The notes beneath the pieces are model-generated. The model saw only the letters and a program-made list of their open reading frames with translations. It searched no databases and was not told the origin of the DNA. Of a DNA stretch of 24,893 bases, positions 1 through 7,943 are shown one piece after another. How positions within the stretch are numbered: the first letter of the stretch is position 1; the number at the start of each line of letters is the position of its first letter. The stretch covers positions 1 through 24,893 of the forward strand of contig CAZCWX010000470.1 in NCBI GenBank assembly GCA_964502465.1, read 5' to 3'. The translations under genes and the position numbers were made by a program. This DNA is from CAZCWX01 sp964502465 (GTDB lineage: Bacteria; Desulfobacterota; Binatia; Bin18).

Positions 1-542
1 TTTTGCAGGCTGGCCAAGGTGCTGAGCACCTCCTCGCTATGCCCGCTCGGCTGCACGCCGGTGAACACCCGAGCGATCTTGCCCTCAGGATCAATAATGA
101 ATGTGTTCCGCGCCGATAATTTTGCTCCGTTGTATTCCATCACCGAGCCGTATTGCGCCGAGACCCTGGCCTCGGGATCAGACAAGAGAGTAAAGTTGAG
201 TCCCTCCTTCGCGCAGAAATCTTTATGCGACTCAGCACTGTCCACACTCACACCGAGGATCACCGCGTTCACCTGCTCATACTTCGCTAAATCGCGCTGG
301 AAGTTCCGCGCCTGCAGGGTGCAGCCGCTGGTGAAATCTTTTGGGTAAAAGTAAAGAATCACCCACTTGCCTCGGTAATCCATCAAACTCGCTTGGGTGC
401 CTGCATTGGTCATGAGGCTGAAATCTGGGGCAGGCGTGCCGACTGCCGGAGGTTCTGTGGCAGCATGAACTGGCATCGATGTTAGTGTCAGGGTGGTAAC
501 GATGAACAATACGAACGGGAAATGGTATGTCGCTACTGTCAT
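1..542 (-). CDS. Exported PrxQ/BCP-type peroxiredoxin (3' end outside window)
   Basis: Thiol peroxidase of the AhpC/TSA superfamily that reduces peroxides, probably in the periplasm. Translating the minus strand from ATG at 542 gives 180 codons before the window edge. Residues 1-27 form a signal peptide (hydrophobic FVLFIVTTLTL, cleavage site VHA). The thioredoxin-like core follows, with YFYPKDFTSGCT carrying the peroxidatic Cys74. There is no Cys five residues later, where classical BCP has its resolving Cys. Cys110 (DFCAKEG) lies 36 residues on, the spacing of the alpha-3 resolving Cys in Xylella-type PrxQ, so an atypical 2-Cys mechanism is inferred. GGAGGT sits five bases before the ATG and supports this start. 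The gene is divergent from aroQ. Only the last C-terminal residues are missing. The fold is confident; the exact electron donor is unknown. Confidence 0.9.
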   Translation of the reverse strand, partial: MTVATYHFPFVLFIVTTLTLTSMPVHAATEPPAVGTPAPDFSLMTNAGTQASLMDYRGKWVILYFYPKDFTSGCTLQARNFQRDLAKYEQVNAVILGVSVDSAESHKDFCAKEGLNFTLLSDPEARVSAQYGSVMEYNGAKLSARNTFIIDPEGKIARVFTGVQPSGHSEEVLSTLASLQ

Positions 543-563
543 GTGATACCTCCAACGAGCAGT

Positions 564-576
564 TTGATACGATCAA
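564..576. promoter_or_regulatory. Small palindrome upstream of the peroxiredoxin gene
   Basis: TTGAT-ACG-ATCAA is a perfect inverted repeat with 5-base arms and a 3-base centre. It lies about 22 bases upstream of the peroxiredoxin ATG, in the divergent prx/aroQ spacer. It could be an operator, but arms this short occur by chance and no regulator is encoded nearby. Confidence 0.2.
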
Positions 577-651
577 TGCTCTGGTTGGTGAGAAACGCTT
601 CATTCTTATCTGATCTTACTCTACTTCCTGGAGCGACTGAAAGAAAGCGCC

Positions 652-680
652 TTGACGCTCCGGGCGTTTCGCCCTACACT
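652..680 (+). promoter_or_regulatory. Sigma-70-type promoter for aroQ
   Basis: TTGACG (652-657; consensus TTGACA) is followed by exactly 17 bases and then TACACT (675-680; consensus TATAAT, 4 of 6). The predicted start point is near 687, about 17 bases before the aroQ ATG at 704, so the leader would be very short. The spacer contains the inverted repeat GGGCG-ttt-CGCCC (662-674). A second, longer inverted repeat (627-635 with 656-664, nine pairs including one G-T) covers the -35 box and may be an operator. Confidence 0.6.
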
Positions 681-703
681 CCCTCCCGACGTTGAGGAGC
701 ACT

Positions 704-1162
704 ATGGCAACGCACAACCCCGCTCGTGTACTCGTCCTCCATGGCCCAAATCTGAATATGCTGGGCCAACGCGAGCCGGAGATCTATGGCGCGACAACGC
801 TCGCTGATATTGATGTGATGCTAGTGCAACTCGGCCAGGAATTGGGAGTCGAAGTGGAGACTTTCCAGTCCAACCTTGAAGGCGAGTTAGTCAACAAGAT
901 TCAACAGGCCCGGGGTCACTATACCGCGTTGATTATCAATGCTGGCGCCTATACGCACACCAGCGTCGCGCTGCTGGATGCGATTCTGGCGGTTGGTTTA
1001 CCAGTGGTCGAGGTCCATCTGTCAAACTTGTATAAGCGTGAGGAATTTCGTCATCATTCTTATCTTGCCCGCGCGGCGGTGGGACAGATCTGTGGGTTTG
1101 GTGCGCAGAGTTACCTCCTCGGTTTACGCGCGGCGGTGGGACTCATCAACAAAAAAGCGTAA
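704..1162 (+). CDS. aroQ: Type II 3-dehydroquinate dehydratase
   Basis: Shikimate pathway enzyme that removes water from 3-dehydroquinate to give 3-dehydroshikimate, upstream of chorismate and the aromatic amino acids. From ATG 704 the product has 152 residues, normal for the type II dodecameric class. Signatures in order are HGPNLNMLG near residue 13, the flexible loop QREPEIYG with Arg23 and catalytic Tyr28, FQSNLEGELV, INAGAYTHTS (substrate-binding Asn79), EVHLSNLY with catalytic His105, and FRHHSYL. A TTG at 692 would add four residues, but GAGGAG at 694-699 is correctly placed only for ATG 704. First gene of a likely run aroQ-accB-accC-DUF1573, an order seen in other bacteria (often with efp in between). 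Identification is secure. Confidence 0.96.
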   Translation: MATHNPARVLVLHGPNLNMLGQREPEIYGATTLADIDVMLVQLGQELGVEVETFQSNLEGELVNKIQQARGHYTALIINAGAYTHTSVALLDAILAVGLPVVEVHLSNLYKREEFRHHSYLARAAVGQICGFGAQSYLLGLRAAVGLINKKA

Positions 1163-1303
1163 CAGCTTTCAGCCACCAGTGGTCAGGAAGAATAGAAATT
1201 GCTCTGGCTGACATCTTGGAGCAGAGCCGCTGTCAAATAAAGAAAGAGAAGGAGCAGCGGAAGAGAAGAGGAAAACCGAGAGCTGCCCGCTAACTGCTTT
1301 CCT
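1163..1303. repeat. Intergenic element with 7-base CTG/GCT-phased ends and purine-rich core
   Basis: The spacer between aroQ and accB has three parts. The left end (1163-1187), read on the minus strand, is CTG-phased every seven bases: CTGACCA, CTGGTGG, CTGAAAG, CTG. The core (about 1228-1275) is almost all purine on the + strand. The right end (1282-1302) reads GCTGCCC, GCTAACT, GCTTTCC on the + strand, directly before the accB ATG. The spacer upstream of mfd has the same plan. It resembles degenerate heptanucleotide tandem repeats known from other bacterial genomes. No Shine-Dalgarno sequence is visible next to the accB start. Confidence 0.45.
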
Positions 1304-1771
1304 ATGGAAATCGACGACATCAAAAAACTCGTAGACCTGATGGAAGAAAAAGGCGTGGTCGAGCTCGAAATGGAAGACCGGAAGGGCAAGATCCGCCTTG
1401 TACGGGAGAACCACCACGCTCCTACTACGAGCGCCCCGCTTGCGATTGTTCCGCCATTTCCTCCAATCGCCTCGTCTGTCATTCCTACCGCTCCTGTGGA
1501 AGGGCACACCGCAGACCCGACGCCGGCCTCGGGAACAACGATTACCTCCCCCATGGTGGGAACTTTTTATCGGGCCTCGAATCCCGAGGCTCCGCCGTAT
1601 GTCGAGATCGGCACAGTAGTAGAAAAGGGCGAGGTAGTCTGTATCATTGAAGCGATGAAGATGATGAACGAGATTGAAGCGGAAATGCGCGGTCGAGTGC
1701 TCAAGGTCTTAGTGGAGAGTGGCAAGCCGGTTGAATACGGACAACCGCTGTTTTTACTAGAACCACTCTGA
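1304..1771 (+). CDS. accB: Biotin carboxyl carrier protein of acetyl-CoA carboxylase
   Basis: Carries the biotin that AccC carboxylates and that the carboxyltransferase then uses to make malonyl-CoA, the first committed step of fatty-acid synthesis. It has 155 residues, usual for AccB. The N-terminal helix region (MEIDDIKKLVDLMEE) is followed by a Pro/Ala/Thr-rich linker at about residues 38-78. The biotinyl domain runs from about residue 79 (TSPMVGTFYR) to the end and contains EAMKMMNE, with Lys119 as the biotinylated residue. The ATG at 1304 begins the conserved N-terminus, although no good ribosome site precedes it; the 7-base repeats of the upstream spacer abut the start codon. accC follows 25 bases downstream. 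accA and accD are not in the window. Confidence 0.96.
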   Translation: MEIDDIKKLVDLMEEKGVVELEMEDRKGKIRLVRENHHAPTTSAPLAIVPPFPPIASSVIPTAPVEGHTADPTPASGTTITSPMVGTFYRASNPEAPPYVEIGTVVEKGEVVCIIEAMKMMNEIEAEMRGRVLKVLVESGKPVEYGQPLFLLEPL

Positions 1772-1796
1772 AGAGAATCAGAGAGGAACAACTGCG

Positions 1797-3188
1797 GTGT
1801 TTAAAAAAGTGCTCATTGCGAACCGTGGCGAAATTGCGGTGCGGATCATTCGCGCATGCCGCGGGCTCAATATCCCGACCGTTGCCGTCTACTCTACCGC
1901 TGACCGTGAAGCGCTCCATGTCCGTCTTGCCGACGAGCGGGTTTGTATCGGGCCGCCTACTGTCGCGGACAGCTATTTGAACATTCCGGCGATTGTCAGT
2001 GCTGCCCTGTCCTTTGGCGCTGACGCAGTCCATCCGGGATACGGATTTTTATCTGAGAATGGTGATTTTGCCGAAGCGTGCCAGCGTTCCGGACTCGTGT
2101 TTATCGGCCCACGGGTGCGGAACATTCGGTTGATGGGCGATAAGCCGCGCGCTCGTCGGATCATGGAAAAAGCCGGAGTTCCGGTGCTCTTAGGAACATC
2201 AGCTGGGATTACTGACGTGCGCGAAGCTCAGGCCGTCGCTGCGCAAGTCGGATTTCCTGTGCTCCTCAAAGCAGCTGCCGGTGGTGGCGGGCGGGGGATG
2301 CGTATCGCTCATGCGGCGGATGAATTGGCGGCGGTGTTCCCGGTGGCCCGGGACGAAGCTGCGGCGGCGTTTGGTAACGGCGCCTTGTATGTGGAGAAAT
2401 ATCTTGAACGTGCTCGTCACATTGAGTTTCAAATCGTCGCCGATCAGCACCGCAACGTGCTCCACTTTGGCGAGCGTGAGTGTTCGGTGCAGCGCCGCTA
2501 TCAGAAGATCCTGGAAGAGTCACCTTCTCCGGCATTGAACAAACGCTTACGGGACCGCATGGGAACAGCCGCTGTCAAGGCTGCTCAAGCAATTGGCTAT
2601 ACGAATGTTGGCACTATCGAATTTCTGCTCGACTCCCAAGGGCATTTCTATTTCATCGAGATGAATACGCGCATCCAGGTCGAGCATCCTGTTACTGAAA
2701 TGGTCACCGGGCTTGATATTGTCCAGGCTGGTATTCGTGCCGCTGCTGGAGACCCCTTGCCGTGGCGTCAACGCGATGTCGTCCTTGCTGGACATGCGCT
2801 CGAATGTCGGATCGTTGCCGAGGATCCAACCACACTGCTGCCGTCTCCCGGGACGATTCGTGGCTATCTCACACCCGGCGGTCTGGGCGTCCGGGTCGAA
2901 TCGGGGGTTGCTGAAAACAGTGTCATTCCCGTGTACTATGATTCCCTGGTTGCCAAAGTGATTACCTGGGGGCAAACTCGAGATGAAGCGATTCGACGGA
3001 TGCGGGTCGCGCTAGCAGAGTATCACATCGGTGGGATCAAGACGAATATTGCACTTCACCAATTAATCTTAAACGACCCGGATTTTCTTGCGGGCAACAT
3101 CCACACTCGCTATCTCGACCAATTCTTACACCGCACCGTTCCACACGACGTTAGGCCGGTGCGTGGGCCGGTGCCACTGCGAGCGTAA
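1797..3188 (+). CDS. accC: Biotin carboxylase subunit of acetyl-CoA carboxylase
   Basis: ATP-grasp enzyme that carboxylates biotin on AccB using bicarbonate. The 463 residues match the family (about 450) with a short Pro/Arg-rich tail. Visible signatures are IANRGEIAVRI at residue 7, HPGYGFLSEN near 79, the glycine-rich ATP loop KAAAGGGGRGMRI at 158-170, KYLERARHIEFQI near 201, ERECSVQRRYQK with Lys237, and MNTRIQVEHPVTE with Arg292 and Glu296, which fall at the E. coli catalytic positions. The start is GTG 1797, preceded by GAGAGGAA at 1781-1788; it begins the conserved FKKVLIANRG. Probably co-transcribed with accB. There is no fused carrier or transferase domain, so this is the acetyl-CoA carboxylase subunit rather than a propionyl-CoA carboxylase alpha chain. 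Confidence 0.96.
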   Translation: MFKKVLIANRGEIAVRIIRACRGLNIPTVAVYSTADREALHVRLADERVCIGPPTVADSYLNIPAIVSAALSFGADAVHPGYGFLSENGDFAEACQRSGLVFIGPRVRNIRLMGDKPRARRIMEKAGVPVLLGTSAGITDVREAQAVAAQVGFPVLLKAAAGGGGRGMRIAHAADELAAVFPVARDEAAAAFGNGALYVEKYLERARHIEFQIVADQHRNVLHFGERECSVQRRYQKILEESPSPALNKRLRDRMGTAAVKAAQAIGYTNVGTIEFLLDSQGHFYFIEMNTRIQVEHPVTEMVTGLDIVQAGIRAAAGDPLPWRQRDVVLAGHALECRIVAEDPTTLLPSPGTIRGYLTPGGLGVRVESGVAENSVIPVYYDSLVAKVITWGQTRDEAIRRMRVALAEYHIGGIKTNIALHQLILNDPDFLAGNIHTRYLDQFLHRTVPHDVRPVRGPVPLRA

Positions 3189-3199
3189 GGAGGAAAACG

Positions 3200-4285
3200 A
3201 TGCGTCTCCATCTGATTTTCGTGGTATTAACAGGTGTGCTCTTTGCCGGTGTCGGGTGTGATGCCTCGCCAGGAAAACAGATGGCCGTTGCTCAGACGGC
3301 TCCCACCCCAGAACCTGCTGCGTCGTTACCAGCTCCCACGACCAGCGGACCGCGCATCATGTTTCATGAACCAGCGTATGACTTTGGTACAGTTGAACAA
3401 GGAGAGCAAGTCGTCAATTTTTTCCGCTTTATCAATCAAGGCGGCCAGGATTTACGTATTGAATCGGTCAAGTCCTCATGTGGCTGCACAGCAGCCGTGA
3501 TCTCATCTGATGTCATCCCCCCTGGGCAAGAGGGAACAATCAGCGCGACGTTTGATACAAACCGGTTTGCCGGAGAAAAAGCCAAGACGATCACTGTTTA
3601 CAGCAACGATCCCTTGCAGCCGGTGACGACACTCACGATACAGGGGGAGATCACGATCGAGGTTACGGCGGATCCGCCGCAACTGTATTTTGGCCGCCTT
3701 CGCCGTGGTGAGAAAACCACTCGGACAGTTGAGGTTCTGTACGATAGCGAGAAGCCGATTGCCATTACGAAGGTCGAACACACGCATCCCGCCGTGCAGG
3801 TGCGGTCTGAGGATCTTGAGAAAGAGGGAAAAAAAGGAAAAAAGCTCTTCGTGTCGCTGACAAAAGACGTCGCGCTTGGCCGTTTCAACGATCAGATTAC
3901 GGTGACGACGACTAGTCAAAAGCGGCCGTCACTGGTGATCCCTGTTTTTGGCAATGTCGAAGGTGACGTGGTGATTCAGCCTCCACAGGTTTCTTTTGGA
4001 GTGATACGCAGAGGAGAGAGCAAAGCGCAAGAGGTCAGCATCAAAAGCCGCGCCACAAAGCCGATTCGTGTCCTCCGTGTGGAGAGCTCAACGGCAGAAG
4101 TCGGTGCCGAGCTTGCCCCAGTCAAAGAAGGGGAAGAATATCGTGTGATCCTCAAAGTCAATGGCGAGAAAGGACCAGGCCGTATCCAGGGTGAAGTACG
4201 AATTTTCACCGACCATCCCGAGGAGAAAACGCTGACCATTCCTCTTTATGGCATGATCGCGGCTGCCCGGCAGGCAAAACAATAA
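3200..4285 (+). CDS. DUF1573-family lipoprotein with repeated Ig-like domains
   Basis: Predicted lipoprotein of 361 residues. The N-terminus has a hydrophobic stretch ending in FAGVGC, a lipobox with Cys20 as the lipidated residue. A Pro/Thr/Ala-rich linker follows (about 28-50). The first Ig-like domain (about 53-153) carries DFGTVEQGE, the family mark SCGCT (Cys94, Cys96) and IPPGQEG. Two more repeats begin near 160 (YFGRLRRGE) and 264 (SFGVIRRGE); both share the FG-x-RRGE pattern of the first, but lack the Cys pair. The ASPM/SPD-2/Hydin-like fold suggests binding or scaffolding in the envelope; the exact role is unknown. The start has a strong ribosome site, AAGGAGG, seven bases upstream and directly after the accC stop, so it is probably co-translated with accC although no link to carboxylase function is evident. 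Confidence 0.82.
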   Translation: MRLHLIFVVLTGVLFAGVGCDASPGKQMAVAQTAPTPEPAASLPAPTTSGPRIMFHEPAYDFGTVEQGEQVVNFFRFINQGGQDLRIESVKSSCGCTAAVISSDVIPPGQEGTISATFDTNRFAGEKAKTITVYSNDPLQPVTTLTIQGEITIEVTADPPQLYFGRLRRGEKTTRTVEVLYDSEKPIAITKVEHTHPAVQVRSEDLEKEGKKGKKLFVSLTKDVALGRFNDQITVTTTSQKRPSLVIPVFGNVEGDVVIQPPQVSFGVIRRGESKAQEVSIKSRATKPIRVLRVESSTAEVGAELAPVKEGEEYRVILKVNGEKGPGRIQGEVRIFTDHPEEKTLTIPLYGMIAAARQAKQ

Positions 4286-4436
4286 GTGTTCAGTTGTCAG
4301 CAAGCGATTAACCTCGGGGAGAAGGAAGGGAGAATCGGCAAAAGGGAGAATCGGAGAAAGCCTTGTTGCCTCGCCAGTTCCCCGCTCCCCCGCCGCTCGT
4401 TCTTCTGGACTGCAGGCTGATCGCTCACTGCTGAAA
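4286..4436. repeat. Intergenic element with 7-base phased ends, related in plan to the accB spacer
   Basis: The spacer before mfd mirrors the one before accB. On the minus strand its left end (4288-4302) reads GCTGACA, ACTGAAC in 7-base steps. The core (about 4316-4360) is purine-rich and contains GGGAGAATCGG twice (4328-4338 and 4344-4354). The right end (4416-4436) reads GCTGATC, GCTCACT, GCTGAAA on the + strand, ending at the mfd ATG. CTGATCGCTCACTGCT (4417-4432) matches CTGCCCGCTAACTGCT before accB (1283-1298) at 13 of 16 bases. No clear Shine-Dalgarno sequence is visible. Confidence 0.45.
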
Positions 4437-7400
4437 ATGGTAGAACCTGCTACTTCCTTTTATCGACACACTCTCTCTGAGACTCTTGAACGCCTGCTTC
4501 CAGCCTTGCGTGCAGCAGTTGCAGGTGACTGCCGCCGCCTCTCAGGCCTGAAAGGAGCTGCCCGGGCATTTTTCCTCTCCCGCTGTCTGGTACGCACATC
4601 GCAGCCAACCCTCTGTGTGTTGGCTACGATGCAAGAAGCCGAAACCTTTGCTGATGATCTCCGGTGTTTTCTCGGCGATGAGGAGAGTGTTGCCGGAAGA
4701 GTGCATCTCTACCCTGCGTGGGATGTCCCAGCTTTTGAAGGCTTGTCTCCGAGTAATGAAGTGCTGGCTGCTCAGATCGAGGGCCTGTACCATCTGTTAA
4801 CAACTAATGATGCGGTTATTGTGACTTCGGTCGATGCGCTCGCTCAAAAACTGATTCCCCGTGAAGACTTTATTGACGCGACTTTCAGGCTGGTACCAGG
4901 TCAAGACTTGGCTCTCTCCGCCCTGGTTGACCACCTGCTCCAGTGGGGATATCGCCGGGTCCCGCTAGTTGAAGAAAAAGGCGAGATCAGCATTCGTGGG
5001 GGGATCATTGATCTCTTTCCGCCGCTTGCCGCTCAACCGCTGCGGGTCGAGTTCTTCGGTGACACGGTTGAGTCGCTGCGGAGCTTTGATCCAGCCTCGC
5101 AGCGCTCAATTGAATCAATGACTGAAGTGACACTCTTACCGATGCGCTTCTTTTCGTTGGCCCGCTTGCAGGCCGCACGGCGAGCCGTTGAAGAAGCCAT
5201 GGCGGACAGCGTAGTCTCGCTCAGGGAAATGCAACGGGTCTCTGAGAATTTGAAAAGTGGTCTCTCGTTTCCCGGCGCTGAATTTCTGCTTTCCTATTAC
5301 TATTCCAGTTTGGAAAACTTGGGGGATTACCTGCCTCCCAATACGGTAATGTGGCTCATCGAGCCTCTGGTTGCCAGGGAGGCGCTCGACGATTTCTGGA
5401 GTCGGCTTACTGTGCATACTGCTGCAGTGTCGCACATTGAGCGCTTCGTTCCACCTCCTGACCACTTGTACCTTAAGCCAGAAGAAGTCTGGGCACAGGT
5501 CTCCCCGTACTTTACGGTTCAGGTAGAGGGATTGGAGAGTGTAGACGCGGATCTGACTGTTTCGACCGCGCTCCACACTGACCTCAAGCCCATTCTCCAG
5601 GGGAAAGGCGGAGAAAGAGGACTTGCTCCGCTGGTTGAACGGATTCTCCACTGGCAGGAGGAGCACGCACGAGTGTTCTTGACGGTCTCGAGTACGTTGC
5701 AGGCCGCTCATCTGCAAAATCTTTTCCTCGGTCATGAACTCCGTCTCCCGACGGTCTCTGCCTCTGCAGACTTGTGGTTGGAGCGCCCACTTGCAAGTAC
5801 GGTTATCGTTGTTGGTCATCTCTCGCACGGCTTCACACTCCCTGCGGATGGTCTGATCTTTATTTCCGAAGAGGACATCTTTGGTGAGCGACGGCACCGC
5901 CGCCGTACACGTCCTCGGCCGGTTACTGATTACTTGACCGGGCTCAGTCAACTGAAACCGGGAGATTATGTCGTCCATGTCGATCACGGAGTAGGGGTGT
6001 ACCAGGGCTTACGGCACCTCAGTGTGGCGAATACCGAGGGAGATTATCTCCATTTGGAGTATGCTGGCAGGGACCGCCTGTACCTGCCGGTCGAGCGCAT
6101 CAATCTCGTACAGAAATATACTGGAGCCGATGGCCATGCTCCGGCGCTGGACCGGCTTGGCAGCCAGAACTGGGAGAAGATTAAACGGAAGACTAAGGAA
6201 TCCATTCTGGCAATGGCACGTGAACTCCTGGAGATCCATGCAGTGCGTGAGAGCACCGAACGGTCAGCGTTTGTCCCCTTGAATGAGACATATGAAGAGT
6301 TTGTTGCCCGTTTTCCGTTCGAAGAGACCAGCGGGCAACGCACAGCTATAGATGACGTACTGGCAGACTTGCACGGCAGCAAGCCGATGGACCGGTTGGT
6401 ATGTGGGGATGTGGGATATGGCAAAACCGAGATTGCGCTGCGCGCGGCATTTCTCACCGTGGAAAGTGGGAAACAAGTTGCGGTGTTGGTGCCAACGACC
6501 GTATTGGCCCAGCAACATGCCGAAACGTTTGCCCGACGCTTTACCGACTACCCAGTGCGAGTGGAACTGCTGAATCGCTTTCGCTCTGCCCAAGAAGTCA
6601 AAACGGTTGTCCAAGGGCTGGCGGCTGGGACTGTTGATATCGTCATCGGTACGCACCGGCTTCTGCAGCGCGATATTGTCTTCAAAAATCTTGGTCTCGT
6701 TGTGATCGATGAAGAACATCGCTTTGGTGTCCTCCATAAGGAGAAAATCAAGAAACTGCGCCATCTGGTTGATGTGCTCATACTCTCGGCGACGCCTATT
6801 CCGCGCACGCTCAACATGGCGCTTATGGGCCTCCGTGACCTGAGTGTCATTGAAACCCCGCCAGTAGACCGGCAGGCGATCCGCACGTATGTCTCGCGCT
6901 TTGACGAAGGGTTAATACGATCCGCCATTCTGCAAGAACTCAGTCGTGGGGGGCAAGTCTTCTTTGTCCACAACCGTGTGGAGACGATAGAGAAGATGGC
7001 CAAGCGGATTCGCGAGCTAGTGCCCGAAGCGATGCTGACAGTTGCGCACGGGCAGATGGCTGAGCGCGAGCTCGAAAAAGTCATGCTTGACTTCCTCCAC
7101 CATCGCTCGAATGTCTTGTTGTGTTCAGCGATTATCGAGTCTGGACTCGATATCCCGACTGCGAACACGATTATCATTGATCGTGCCGATCAGTTTGGTC
7201 TCGCTCAACTCTATCAACTGCGTGGTCGGGTTGGCCGTTCTGCCCAGCGGGCTTATGCCTATCTCCTCATTCCGGGCGAACATCTGCTCACCGAAGATGC
7301 CAGAAAACGTCTGGAAGTGTTACAAGAACTGGACGACCTCGGCAGCGGGTTTCGCCTTGCGGCTCATGATTTGGAAATCCGTGGGGCTGGGAACCTTTTG

Positions 7401-7943
7401 GGTAAGGAACAATCCGGTCAGGTCGCAGCAGTGGGATTCGAGCTCTACGCCCAGATGCTCGAAGAAACAGTGCAAGAGTTACGGGGCGGCAAAATTCGCG
7501 TGCAGATCGAGCCCGAGATTCAGATTGGCCTGCCTGCCTACATTCCTGAGGCATACATTCCGGATGTTAATCAACGCCTCGTCTTCTACAAGAAGCTAGC
7601 GAACGTGCAGGATCGGTCTGATTTGGCAGACCTGGCATATGAAATGGAGGACCGCTTTGGGCCATTGCCGGAGTTGGTGCGGGTGTTCCTGGAGGTCATG
7701 GATCTGCGGCGCGTCTTGCGCGATTATTGGGTGACCTCGGCGTATAGAAAGGCCGATAAAATCACTCTCCACTTCCATCCTGATTCGCCAATTAAAGGAG
7801 AGCGATTGGTGACCGTGCTGCAAAAAGACCGAGGGCGCTCTCAGTTGAGTCCAGATCTGCGCTTCACCTTTACGCTCAAACCTGGAGCAGAGGTCATTCC
7901 GGCTATTCAAGACCTTTTGCAGAGCCTCGAAGAGGGTATGTAG
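4437..7943 (+). CDS. mfd: Transcription-repair coupling factor Mfd
   Basis: ATP-dependent translocase that removes RNA polymerase stalled at DNA lesions and recruits UvrA for nucleotide excision repair. The 1168 residues match full-length Mfd. Domains in order are the UvrB-homology region (about 1-350, with IRGGIIDLFPP near 180), the RNA-polymerase-interacting CarD-like domain beginning DYVVHVDHGVGVYQG at residue 510, and the RecG-like motor. The motor shows Walker A GDVGYGKT (Lys663), DEEH at 758-761, LSATPIPRTL, SAIIESGLDIP and QLRGRVGR near 930. The C-terminal TRCF domain is complete (IPEAYIPDVNQRL onward). ATG 4437 is the only plausible start near the conserved N-terminus, although its ribosome site is poor. 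The stop codon overlaps the GTG of the next gene. Confidence 0.97.
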   Translation: MVEPATSFYRHTLSETLERLLPALRAAVAGDCRRLSGLKGAARAFFLSRCLVRTSQPTLCVLATMQEAETFADDLRCFLGDEESVAGRVHLYPAWDVPAFEGLSPSNEVLAAQIEGLYHLLTTNDAVIVTSVDALAQKLIPREDFIDATFRLVPGQDLALSALVDHLLQWGYRRVPLVEEKGEISIRGGIIDLFPPLAAQPLRVEFFGDTVESLRSFDPASQRSIESMTEVTLLPMRFFSLARLQAARRAVEEAMADSVVSLREMQRVSENLKSGLSFPGAEFLLSYYYSSLENLGDYLPPNTVMWLIEPLVAREALDDFWSRLTVHTAAVSHIERFVPPPDHLYLKPEEVWAQVSPYFTVQVEGLESVDADLTVSTALHTDLKPILQGKGGERGLAPLVERILHWQEEHARVFLTVSSTLQAAHLQNLFLGHELRLPTVSASADLWLERPLASTVIVVGHLSHGFTLPADGLIFISEEDIFGERRHRRRTRPRPVTDYLTGLSQLKPGDYVVHVDHGVGVYQGLRHLSVANTEGDYLHLEYAGRDRLYLPVERINLVQKYTGADGHAPALDRLGSQNWEKIKRKTKESILAMARELLEIHAVRESTERSAFVPLNETYEEFVARFPFEETSGQRTAIDDVLADLHGSKPMDRLVCGDVGYGKTEIALRAAFLTVESGKQVAVLVPTTVLAQQHAETFARRFTDYPVRVELLNRFRSAQEVKTVVQGLAAGTVDIVIGTHRLLQRDIVFKNLGLVVIDEEHRFGVLHKEKIKKLRHLVDVLILSATPIPRTLNMALMGLRDLSVIETPPVDRQAIRTYVSRFDEGLIRSAILQELSRGGQVFFVHNRVETIEKMAKRIRELVPEAMLTVAHGQMAERELEKVMLDFLHHRSNVLLCSAIIESGLDIPTANTIIIDRADQFGLAQLYQLRGRVGRSAQRAYAYLLIPGEHLLTEDARKRLEVLQELDDLGSGFRLAAHDLEIRGAGNLLGKEQSGQVAAVGFELYAQMLEETVQELRGGKIRVQIEPEIQIGLPAYIPEAYIPDVNQRLVFYKKLANVQDRSDLADLAYEMEDRFGPLPELVRVFLEVMDLRRVLRDYWVTSAYRKADKITLHFHPDSPIKGERLVTVLQKDRGRSQLSPDLRFTFTLKPGAEVIPAIQDLLQSLEEGM

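Noticed and set aside
5136..5987. 283-residue open frame on the minus strand inside mfd
   Set aside because: It is antisense to a well-conserved part of Mfd, has no recognisable motifs and no ribosome site; it is a shadow of the coding strand.
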